Shown here: one piece after another, positions 36,301-47,900 of the stretch
Layout: every line of letters begins with the position of its first letter
How positions within the stretch are numbered: position 1 is the first letter of the stretch
NCBI RefSeq assembly: GCF_963576615.1
Contig: NC_088708.1
Coordinates: 47,293,196-47,357,195 of the forward strand
Direction: 5' to 3'
DNA: 64,000 nt
Source: Watersipora subatra
Lineage: Eukaryota; Bryozoa; Gymnolaemata; Cheilostomatida; Watersiporidae
Position numbers and translations under genes: made by a program
Notes under the pieces: generated by a model
What the model was told of the DNA's origin: nothing
The model's database searches: none
What the model saw: only the letters and a program-made list of their open reading frames with translations

Positions 36301-38049
36301 TGCTCGTTGGCTGTTTGCATGTTGGGAATGTTTGGCTTAGTCAAATTTGTCTGCTACGACCGGTGTCTAGTACCATTTATAGGTGAAATTACATTTTATT
36401 TCCTAAATTAAAATGAATCTTTAAATATTCCACAAAGTCGAGGATATATTTATAACAAGTTACCAACATCCTAGCTATTATATTTTCGGTATAGCAACTT
36501 TCAATTGATTATGCAAGCATGTTGTTATCAGTTAAAATTCACGGGAAACATACTTGAAAGTCTTTCTGTCATTGAACCTGTAGCTGAGTATATTGAATAA
36601 TACCGTTCATGCAGCTGTCTATTTGCCAGAAAAGCAATTAGAACATACATTTACATTACTATCTACAGTAAATGTTGTAAATGTATGTTCTATTTGCAAT
36701 GATTATAAAGTTAAAAAATAAGTTATTGCTGTGACCTTCACCTCCACGAAAGCTGCACAAAACATGTTGGTTTGGCTGAGGTGAGGATTTTCGCCTAAAC
36801 TAGTTGCGAAAAAGGCTTGTCTATTTAGAAATAACATCCTGCAGCCATAGATGAGAATTTAATCTGGATCGGGTTTTAATGGTATCGATAGTTCATACAA
36901 GGATGAAAGTTTATAACCTCGCTAATGCGTGTACGCATTTGGGTACTCAACATATCTAATATCATCATGATGGATGAGAGGGTTCATTGCACATTTTTGT
37001 ATGGCTGCGTAAGAGAACATATTTCAGTTGTATCTATTGTGTATACACATTTGTATATCCATTTAGTTATACACATTTCTATAATAGGTTCAGGATAATT
37101 GGTATTGCCCAACCATCATTGTGTTAAATTGAAAAGCAAAATTGCTGTTTTATTGTTTAGCAACACTTATTAGTTTCACTTTATCATTTGAGGTCCTACA
37201 GAGATTGTTTAGCAACACCTATCAGTTTCACTTTATCCTTTGAGGGCAAAAAGGCTGGTACACACTTTGCCACAGTATATTAGCTCTGTCCCCTTTTCTT
37301 GGTAATTAGTTGTCGACTATGTGCGCCATAGACCGATACGATCGGAAAGGAGCCGCAGATATGTTGGTAAACAAGCTACTGATATTGCATCACCATCCAT
37401 GACATGCTGTGCAATGTGCGCCACTTCGGTAATGGGAATTGGCTGTCATGCATTGCTTGATCTATAGATTCCTTCATGATAGCTTCTGCAGGTCTGGTAT
37501 TTTATCGTTTCACCAACCGTATTGTCTAATGAGAACGCTATGACTCGGAATAATCGCTGATGTAAATGCAGATGGGTCCGTGAGTGTGTGAACAATGTTA
37601 GCACAAACGATTGCTGTATTTTGTTTGATTAATGTCGACATATTACATACTGCCATACAGTGTGTACCAGCCCTATGTAAACTCCGTGCTTATTAGTTAC
37701 ATTTTATCCTTTGTTAACTTAAGTAAACTCAACACGTATTAGTTTCACTTCATCCTTTGTGACCATAAGCGAACCAAACACTACACTCGTGCCAGACAAC
37801 CAGCGGTTCAGCGAAGATTATCGGTTTTTAGTGATATACAATAGACTGAGGTCTGCGAGTGCCCTTTACCACTCATCTCACTCCACAAGTGATAATTCCA
37901 AGTTGTCCAAGTCCAACAGAGCAGTCAATGAGTCTGAAAGCTACACCAAGCTTTACCAATCACTTAGTCCAGAGAAAAAGACCCACTTTGCCCATATTCT
38001 TACTGATATTAACTTGAAGTTTATGAAAAACTCAAATTTTCCATTATAG
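33351..38049 (+). CDS. C16orf87 / UPF0547 family protein
   Basis: Exons: 33351-33386, 33599-33671, 34159-34289, 34475-34700, and a last exon from about 37832 to 38049; these join to about 227 residues (human C16orf87 is 154). Seen: a zinc-ribbon N-terminus with cysteines 6, 9, 17, 20 and 22 in YCPTCKDL and VACKSCPCGHKF; an AT-hook-like KRRRGRPRL at 111-119; an acidic/lysine stretch around 125-145; and a C-terminal block YTKLYQSLSPEKKTHFA corresponding to the conserved family tail. The family has no firmly established function; zinc ribbon plus AT hook suggests a nuclear, nucleic-acid-associated role, which is inference. The last acceptor (37830-37831) is chosen for its pyrimidine tract and phase; another in-phase acceptor is CCAG before ACAACCAG near 37797. 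A further exon could be hidden in the 3.1-kb last intron. Confidence 0.82.
33784..33960. mobile_element. Short MITE with CCTGCCAAC ends
   Basis: Ends CCTGCCAACTCTCACGCA and, inverted, CCTGCCAACCCAAGAG enclose about 175 bp containing several TCTCACGCATTGCCCC-like words. TTAC lies just outside on both sides, a possible target duplication. In intron 2 of the UPF0547 gene. Confidence 0.5.
36202..36411 (+). CDS. Unrecognised small membrane-protein frame
   Basis: A 69-codon frame starts MPFKWSADAKLAKGKLDM. Residues about 27-53 form one strongly hydrophobic stretch (LLCGATTVGCSLAVCMLGMF, then GLVKFVCYD). A plausible donor (ATAG before GTGAAA) lies just after CLVPFI, so this may be a first exon. It sits in the large last intron of the UPF0547 gene, same strand. 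I cannot name a family. It could be chance. Confidence 0.25.
   Translation: MPFKWSADAKLAKGKLDMNIIDTHLLCGATTVGCSLAVCMLGMFGLVKFVCYDRCLVPFIGEITFYFLN
37140..37250. repeat. About 56-bp tandem duplication, with a displaced further copy
   Basis: TTGTTTAGCAACACTTATTA and TTTCACTTTATCATTTGAGG recur about 56 bp apart. Related words (TATTAGTTTCACTTCATCCT) reappear at 37695-37760 beyond an inserted element, so the array was probably split by it. Confidence 0.5.
37251..37674. mobile_element. MITE with GGCTGGTACACACT ends
   Basis: Terminal inverted repeats read AAGGCTGGTACACACT and AGGGCTGGTACACACT. The sequence between, about 390 bp, has no open frame. The ends resemble those of the element at 48353-49213 (GGCTGGTTCACACTAT), suggesting the same superfamily, possibly PIF/Harbinger-like. 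Located in the last intron of the UPF0547 gene. Confidence 0.6.
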
Positions 38050-38984
38050 CTCATCTTTATCTTATGCACAGCTTTATTTGTATGAATTTTATAATTTTTT
38101 ATATTCTTGCATTGCCATTCCAGAGTCTGGGACAACTTCCACGCTGTTGAATAATTGTTAGCATTACTAGACTTTTCAAGTGATTCACACTGATCATGCT
38201 GGTCTTCCATCTTCCATCAAATACATATATATGTGAAATATATGATTGCTAGAACAATGTACAGGTTTATATCGGATACGAGGATAGCACCATTTATGTT
38301 GTGTTTGTACCTGGTGTTGTGAGTTTGCAGCAGCTCAGTCATCATATGAAATAGTCTCATTAAACATTCAAGGTTGCTACTACCTCTTGTTTCTAAAACC
38401 ACTGAGAAATGTTATTGTTATCTTACTGTATTGTATCTTGATTCTCACTGAGCATAATAGTGGCAACAGAAACATTAGGGTATTTACACACAAACAGGAT
38501 GGAGAATTGAAATCACCATTTTCCCCTATCAGATGGCCAGATATGTGACAAGCACAAGCAGTGGTGTTTGTTTTTCACAACAGGATCTGTTAGTCTGTTC
38601 CACGCAATCAATATTAATGGTCAGCACCAGTGAGAAGGAAAATCATTAATTCATGACATTTGATAACTCCTGCATTGAAACCTTCGATGTCTGGAAACCA
38701 TACGATACTTAGGAGTCTTTATATGCCTGAGAATTGAATACGCATGTAAAGTACTTTGTTATAATTTATATATTTTAATGAAAATAAAAAAGTAACAACT
38801 TGCTGCAGACAATAATTTACAAGCAAGCAACCAGTATTAGTAGAAAAGTATTGTAAGCAAGAGGTGGCTAAACTCTGAGCTGACTGCCACAAAAGCTAAT
38901 AGAATTTTCAATCAGTGCCTACAGGAATAGCAATGTCTAATCAAGTCAATCGATGTGAAACTACCAGGTGAGTGAGATCTTTAA
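38050..38984. other. Tail-to-tail intergenic gap
   Basis: The 935 bp between the UPF0547 stop and the ARPC2 stop must carry both 3' UTRs. Nothing else is recognised. Confidence 0.5.
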
Positions 38985-41900
38985 CTATTGGGGGGTCATC
39001 GTTTTACCGCTGTAAGTTTTCTTTTCTGTCTTGGGTGGTTCAGGCCGAGCTCTATTTAGAACTTTGAGAAAGTCCGAGGTTTTCACACGCATACATTGGT
39101 GAATGTAAGCCTGCAAATATGTGAATAGATGCAATGACATAACAGATGAGTCAGCTAATAGACTGCTCCAGGGTGGTACAAGAATATAGGCCAGCACCAT
39201 GTGACTGTCGCAGCAGATAGGATGTAATATGGTTTGCAAATGACAAGCTGTTATACTCTGTACAACCTCAGTTTGCGAATGTATCCCAACTCAATAAATT
39301 TAGGTTCAAGCAAAAAATTGAGACTTGCTTTGGCTGCCGAACAAAATTGCAGAACTTGAACACCCCCAACTTGAGAGGAAAAGTTTGTTGCCAACAGACA
39401 CCCTCCCTCATTATCTTTAGCAATCGGTTGATGTATGCAGACATGTTCGCGGTATTTTTAGTTTAAGGTAGAGTATTCAGATTTTATTTCTATCTTTTTT
39501 TTAGAATAAGACAGGCTATTTCTACAATTTAATATCAAGAAAATTGAGGAAATTAAGATAGGCTACGAGTTGCTAAAGATACGACAGGGAGAGATGTTCA
39601 GTATGTTTTATGCATATGTAACCAGCTCGCTCGATAAAATCATTCTGGTATAAAATAGTATGCAAATGCTTTAAAAAATTATTTCTGAGTCTTAACATGG
39701 ATTAGAATTATCCACTTTATCAACTATTGGAAAACTCATTTTGGAATTGAACATATTACTTTTTGATCAGTCATATGCGACTGATTGTGGTTATACCTAC
39801 ATCTGCATAATAGTTTGGTTTAAAGAATCTTATTTCCTAATTTAATAATATTACCAGCACCCTGTTTTACAGCTTAGACTTGTTTAATGCACCTTTAGCT
39901 TTTTGGAACGGCTAAAAGGCAGCATTGTGTAGGTTCTTCATTCTCGAGATGCTGCCTCTACAGATTGCCTATTCCTAATCATCAACTAGTTGTAACGACA
40001 ACTCCTATTAGACACTACGCACTCGGTTATGCTAATCGTAAAAAATAACCCATAAGGAATGTGTAACCACCAGATATTACAGAGACAAAAATTAAAGCAC
40101 CTAAAAATCAACTTTACTGTAATCTGAAAATAGCCTTAATCCTAAGTACCCTAGGACACTTATGTATTCGCGGCATCTAACTTTCGCGTTTTCGCGGCAA
40201 CAGCCTCTCGCGAAAATTTCATGAGCGAAACTAAACTATCATAACGAACGAGCGAGTGCTATAAATACTTAAATTCTAATATTGGTACAACATCAGTCAC
40301 TGCGGCAGGGACCTAGACGTCATTGATAGTCCAGGAGACAAACTGCAGCAAGCGATCAAATTGCATTATTGATCTCGCCTACACATTTGTACCTGCGGTT
40401 CACAAATACAAACTACCGTACTTTTCGGACGATTAGCCGCTACTTTTTTCTGATGATTTGAGCCATGCGGCTTATAGGTAGGCCTACAAGGGTGCGGCTA
40501 ATCACTGTGGCTTATTCTTTCACCGCTAGGGCGCACTAACGGGAATCTCCAATTATTGCACTTCTAGCTGTGAAAAACAACGAAACAATGCCTCACGGTA
40601 CTGTCCCGTTAGGCACTAAGTTAAAAAGCGTCGGATAATACGAAACTGTGCCGTTCTGTACTGTTCCGTTTTAAATGGCAAAGTTGCTACCACGTTAAAA
40701 AGCACAGTCCTTAGTTTTGCGGCCTATAGTAAGGTGCAGCTTATGTATTGTTTTATTATCGTTTTTTGGAAAATAAAGCACATGCAGCTTATATAGAGGT
40801 GCAGTTTATAGTCCAAACAGTACGGTAGTCCCAAACTGAAAAATATTTCGTACCAGTGAACTGGACCTGAGGAATCTAATGTTTGTTCCACTGCATTTAT
40901 TTTCACATCACTATATTTTCGCACTCATCAGAGCTGCAAAATTAAACCATAACTGCCACGAACAACTTTTATCGTATTTACTAGGTAAATCAGACACGCT
41001 GATTCCGATTTTGTAATCAAAATAAAGATTAGGCCACTAACTTTCAGAGTAATGAAGGATTTTTTATAGCGTTTTAATATCGGTCTCGAAAACAACACGA
41101 TCGGCATAACAAGCTCCGCCGATAAATACTTGACGTAACCTAGCTTTTTAGGAACAGAAGTTACGTAGGGATGTTTAGACCGATTTAGAATAATAGAGAT
41201 GGGTGTTTTAAAATCCATTAATATCTAAATTCAGCCTTAAAAATAATATCAGTCTTTTCTGAAAGGTAAATAAGCTATTTAGCATTGCATATTTAAAAAG
41301 CGCGATAACAACGCTAGCTCGTGATAAAACCGCGCTTTTTGAGCTAATCTTTCTCGGCGTCCAGCCCATTTAAACGTCATGTAATAAGCTGCGAGCAATT
41401 TTAAATAGTTTATATCCCTTTCATAAAAAACTGAAACTATTTTACAGGCTGGATTTAGATAATATTGGGTTTTAAGACACCCATCTCTATTATTCTAAAT
41501 CGGACTAAACATTCCTAACTTCCGTTTCTGAAAAAGCTAGGTTTCGTCACATATTTATGGGCGGAGCTTGTAATGCCGATTGTGTTGTTTTCGAAACGGA
41601 TATTGAAACGCTTTAAAAAAGCCTAAATGACTTTGAAGGTTAGTGGACTAATCTTTATTTTGAGTACAAAATCGGAATCAGCGTATCTGATTTACCTAGT
41701 AAATACGATAAAAGTTGTTCGTGACAGTTATGGTTTAAGTTCCAGCGAAATTTTACTTTGTATGCTACTCACGAAACTAAATACTAGCGAAATATAAGTG
41801 TCCTAGGGTAGCAAAATCTTGAGACACCATTCAGCAAATAAATAAAAACCAGAACAGGCTTTTAGCAGGCATCTAGCTCATATGGGTGTTTGGTGCATAC

Positions 41901-44900
41901 ATCTTCTTTCACTGCATGGGGCTCATGCTATCTTAGAGTACTTGATATGATAGTCAACATACCTTAGAACACTTGATGTGATAGTCAACATACATTAGAG
42001 CACTTGATGCGATTGTCAACATACATTAGAGCACTTGATGGGATTGTCAACATACCTTAGAGCACTTGATGTGGTAGTGCAAGTAGTTTCTAAGGGTGTG
42101 GATGAGGTTGATGGTGTTGTCCTGTGCCTGCTCACTAATGTGTCTTGGGTAAAGAACTGTAAGATCAACAGCAAGAGAATATAAAGCTCTTCCATCCAAG
42201 TATTGGTTATACAATACAGTATGACCACATACTGCCATAAGAGCATATGTCATATGCATATATGACCGCATACTGCCATAAAACCATATGTCATATGCAT
42301 ATATGACCACATACTGACACAAAAGCTGCGCAATTTCTCCAAAGGGCCTGTTTCATAACATTTGTACGAATTCATACAACAAAATTAACTAGGTGAAACA
42401 TGAAAATGTGCTAGTTTAAAATCCAATAGTATTCTTTAGTTAACTATCTGAAGATTTTAAGATTATTTGAACATACAAAATACATGAATCTAAAGCTTCT
42501 GCTATAGCGTATATTCTTTTTAAGAACAGATCTATGAAGAATTCCTTCATGCTCGTAATTGCTAATATTAGAAGATTTTAACATCTACAAGACGTGTCCT
42601 AGTTACAATCTAGGTGAAGAATCGTAGACAGCATAGCTGTCATTCAGATCAGTTTGGCTGTCATTCAGATCAGTTTAGCTGTCATTCAGATCAGTATAGC
42701 TGTCATTCAAATCAGTATAGCTGTCATTCAGATCAGTTTAGCTGTCATTCAGATCAGTTTAGCTGTCATTCATATCAGTTTAGCTGTCATTCAAATCAGT
42801 TTAGTTGTCATTCAAATCAGTTTAGCTGTCATTCATATCAGTTTAGCTGTCATTCAAATCAGTTCATTGTCATTCAAATCAGTTTAGATGTCATTCAGAT
42901 CAGTTTAGCTATCATTCAAATCAGTATAGCCGTCATTCAATTCAGTATAGCTGTCATTCAAATCAGTACAGCTGTCATTCAAATCAGTATAGCTGTCATT
43001 CAGATCAGTTTAGCTGTCATTCAAATCAGTTTAGCTGTCATGCAAATCAGTTTAGCTGTCATTCAAATCAGTATAGCTGTCATTCAGATCAGTATAGCTG
43101 TCATTCAAATCAGTACAGCTGTCATTAAAATCAGTATAGCTGTCATTCAGATCAGTTTAGCTGTCATTCAGATCAGTTTAGCTGTCATTCAAATCAGTAC
43201 AGCTGTCATTCAGATCAGTTTAGCTGTCATTTAGACCAGTTTAGCTGTCATTCAGATCAGTTTAGCTGTCATTCAGATCAGTTTAGCTGTCATTCAGATC
43301 AGTTAAGCTGTTATTCAAATCAGTTTAGCTGTCATTCAAATCAGTATAGCTGTCATTCAGATCAGTTTAGCTGTCATTCAAATCAGTTTAGCCGTCATTC
43401 AGATCAGTTTAGCTGTCATTCAAATCAGTATAGCTGTCATTCAGATCAGTATAGCTGGCATTCAAATCAGTATAGCTGTCATTCAGATCAGTTTAGCTGT
43501 CATTCAGATCAGTTTAGCTGTCATTCATATCAGTACAGCTGTCATTTAGACCAGTTTAGCTGTCATTCAGATCAGTTTAGCTGTCATTCAGATCAGTTTA
43601 GCTGTCATTCAGATCAGTTTAGATGTCATTCAAATCAGTACAGCTGTCATTCAATTCAGTATAGCTGTCATTCAAATCAGTACAGCTGTCATTCAAATCA
43701 GTATAGCTGTCATTCAGATCAGTTTAGCTGTCATTCAAATCAGTTTAGCCGTCATTCAGATCAGTTTAGCTGTCATTCAAATCAGTATAACTGTCATTCA
43801 GATCAGTATAGCTGGCATTCAAATCAGTATAGCTGTCATTCAGATCAGTTTAGCTGTCATTCAGATCAGTTTAGCTGTCATTCATATCAGTACAGCTGTC
43901 ATTTAGACCAGTTTAGCTGTCATTCAGATCAGTTTAGCTGTCATTCAGATCAGTTTAGCTGTCATTCAGATCAGTTTAGCTGTTATTCGGATCAGTATAG
44001 CTGTCATTCAGATCAGTTTGATATCAAACATTTCATCCAACAAAATTTTAATGTAAGAATAAATGCATACACAGCTAAGTAGTTAGATGTAAATAACCTA
44101 GAGAACCAATCCGTGATGGCAAAGATTACGTTGCTTCACATGAGTACTTCACAAATTCTCAGCCTGTGGACCCTTCCTGTCTTTGCTATGCCGATGCTTA
44201 TCAAGTTGAGAAATATGGACTACACTGGCTCTTCTCTGATTGTATGAAAATCCTACATACACTTTTTAAAACGCACAAAACCTTGTGACAGCTATGTTAG
44301 AACCAATGTGATTGCGGGTTGCAATTACGAGTTGAAACATCACATCAAAAAATTGGACAGGTTTGAATGTGTTCTGAGCATAGACCTATTAACTATACCT
44401 ATTAACTGTATAGTTAATAGGTCTATGGTTCTGAGAGTGAAGTTTATCTCACCAAATGTGATATAGCCAATATTGTCACCAACAGCAGCATCTGTAGAGG
44501 CCAGCTCTGTTGGAGGATCTTTTTGACTAAAGAGAACTTGGGGAGCCTGTTGGAATTGTCGCCTCACCTCCTTGAATTCCTAAAACATTCTCAGACAGTC
44601 AATACTCGAATAACTAGACTGGCTGTAACGATGGGGACCAGTTATGCTCTCATCCAAGCTATCACTGTCCTCACCCGATCCGCTTCATTCCTAGTAATAT
44701 TCTGACAGCATAACTTAATAGTTGCTACATGTTCAATCATACATCACACACCTCATGACTGTTGTGACGGATTCTACCACAAGCAACGACTGCATTAATC
44801 AGCACAACAAGATTCTCCAACAAACATTTGAAAAATTTCAGTCTTCTTTTTTGAAACAAAATGTGAAGGAGGCTCGATAATGCCTTCAGTATGTTTTAAA

Positions 44901-47900
44901 CCAACTAAGACCAACTTGCACACAGTAATAAACGAAGAGAGACAGTGACTCAATTTTGCGAGCCCTACCATATGCTGCTGGTGAGCATGACAATCAGGGC
45001 CATGTTAGCTATGCATTAATGCAATGTCACACAGACAATTATAAGAATTACCTGCATAAAGACTTTGCCTATGGTCACATCATCAGAATCCTTGAAGACA
45101 GTGCTGAATATGACGGTAACACGATCCTTTTGAGCCCTCACATACCTGTGTGAAAGACATAATATCAATTACATAACATATGTGCTTACATACCCATATT
45201 CACTATGTATCCATGATGTGGATTTGAATTACGGTGTGATAACTGCTTCAATGGACATAATCCGCGTAATCCGCAACACGCAGGCACTTTGGTAAAAAGG
45301 ATAAGGAATTCTAGGCCAGGCGTCACAGCGATGCATTCAGAACTACTCAAATTGAAACAAGAACGACTCAAGTGTGAAAAATGTTTAAAATGGAATAGCT
45401 TGTGATGCATTTTGTATGCATCATTCGCAAATGCAGTTTCATCTGTCGCAAGTGTGAAACATTCGATCAAAATCTGCGAGTAACAATACTCGCTTCACTT
45501 GTAGATTTTTGCAGCTTCCATCTTGTAGTTGCCACAAACTTATGGATTGAAAACATGGTGACTGCCAGTGACAATGTATCAAGGCTGATGACAACTAAAG
45601 CTATTTTTAGCGATAAGAAGTCAAAATCAAAAGAAGTCAAAAGGTAGACAAGAAGTCAAACTAGTATTGTGAATGTCATAAAGACATCATACTTTGTGAA
45701 TTTGTCATCAGGTTAGCTCCTAATACAGACTATATCAGAAATTTAATGGTCTGGGTGTAGCAACAAAGGTACTTAAGCTAAACTGGTTATATTGCCATAG
45801 TCACACTGGCTACACCGCCTTCACCCCTCTTCGGTTATAATACATGCATATTCTGACTGGTTATATATTTCTATTTATAACCTGCTAGCGACACTCACAT
45901 GGTCTCATCATCCCTGTAGTGAATCACAGCCATTGCTTTACCAGCTTCTTCATTCCGTTGAAATTTGAAATATTTTTCAAAAACAGAAGCGAAACAGTTG
46001 CGCTTTAAAAGAGCAGCTTTCTTAGCGACTTGTTCATAGTCATCCGGAACATTCTCCAGGTCGTACACGAGGCTAACATCAAATCCTGTGAGAACACAGA
46101 CAATCGATGTATCTTTGAAAAGTACAAACAGTGAATTGAAGCTAAAAAAGTACATAAGTTATATAATATCAGACCGCCTTTATTATTGAGCAAAAAAATT
46201 ATGTTCAATAATAATCTGCTCAATAACATCTATCTGAAGCCTCGCTTAGAGCATTAGGAAAAACTCTTTGCACAGGAATTGAACTTTGATAATCAGCTTG
46301 ATGGACTAACGCGCTAACCACTGAATAATTATACTCATAGCTATTACATGTAATGGTCTCACACAGGACTGCCAGCGTACTAGTATCATTAGAAACTGGA
46401 GATGGAGTCTGAAAGAGTGGATAACTTACCATCCTCGGGCGAGGTCAGGTATTCTGAGTACTCTCTCTTGATCAACTAAAAAAATTTTGTAGAACACATT
46501 GTACAGAGAAACTAGCTAACAATAAACTTCGTTAAGTAGGAAATCATCAGTTAGTATTGTGATCTTACCTCATCAGCACCATGGTCCTGCAGCTCCTTGT
46601 AAAACTTTAAAGAAATACTAACAAGAAGTTTTGATTTATCTCCGCCTGGATTAGATATATGAAATTTTACTCCATCAAAGTCCGCAACAGTCACATTGAC
46701 AGCGTCTGGTTTGTTACTACAAACATAGTCATAACTTGACAAGGCTTGGGCCTAAAGAGCAAAAAACTCTCTGTAAAGCCAACTACTGTAGACCTTTTAT
46801 TTTAAATATTTATAAAAAAGTATTGCTTTACTCTTTACAAAACTTTAAACAATACAAACATCAGACCTTTACGAAAGATCTATCAAGCAATTGTTGGTTA
46901 AAAAACTCTAGATTTTGTGTGCAATGTTTATGTCGTGTATAATTTGAACACCAAAAAGTTTTAGTTAGAATTGATAAAATTGATTTATCTGAATTATTTC
47001 TCCCATTAATACAGCTATCAATAGTACAGTTAAAACCCAACTTAAAACCACCTTCACATACATACCTAACTAATTCAATCATAAACAATATATAATAAAT
47101 AATATATAAACCAATATATAATGAATAATATATAATAAAGTTAATAATAATCATAACTAGCTGCATTTATCCATCCCAAAATATGACAAACATCGCTTTC
47201 CATTTTGTGACACAAAAATACTACATCCACCATTGTACAGTTTATAAACTTTTTGCTATTACAGCCTGCAATTCCCTATCTCGGCTCCTCTGCAACACCG
47301 TTAGATTACCAAGTTTTAAAACACCTGTTCAACTCACAATAGCAACAATTAACGATTTTTGTCTTTGACATAATTCATTATTTTGTTGATGATTGCTAAT
47401 ACAAATAAAACGTTATATATAAACCAACGCAAGTTTCTCAAAGCATTGGACGTAATGTAAATCATTACATAAATCCAGTAGATAGTCTGGCTCAAGTTCG
47501 CTCCGATAATTCTAAACAATGCTTCACGTTTTCTTTTGTTTTAAAATAATAGATCCACAGAAGACTAGCACAACTGATAACAGTTGTGACAAAAACAAAA
47601 AGCAAAGCTCTTCTACGAATTACAACTACAAATAAAAACCCTGAGTGAATACTTCGTCTTAATTTTTTTTAAAGAATCTCCAAGTAAGTAGTTATCGTGA
47701 AGAATAAGTGACACAAAAATTCAAAAAAAGTCGAGAGGCTCATTATGATAGTTGAATATATAATTTTTATAATATAAGTTCAAATATTTTACAAAGTTTA
47801 CATAGTTTAAGTTTGACTAGTTGGGTATCTCTATGATAAGGTATACCTACGCACCAGCCGTCTTGTGTAGTGCCAAGGCTGCACCTCGAATAATCTGTCT

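Larger units (their letters stand above)
40149..41808. mobile_element. TA-target DNA transposon (CCCTAGGACACTT family), copy 2, with two nested elements
   Basis: The ends match copy 1 (24258-25450) and TA flanks both sides. Inside lie two later insertions (40416-40825 and 40946-41734). Without them and their duplications about 455 bp of the host element remain, so it also lacks a large internal part present in copy 1. Located in ARPC2 intron 7. Confidence 0.75.

Noticed and set aside
42614-43234. 206-codon protein gene
   Set aside because: It lies almost entirely within the 21-bp minisatellite, whose period keeps frames open without selection.
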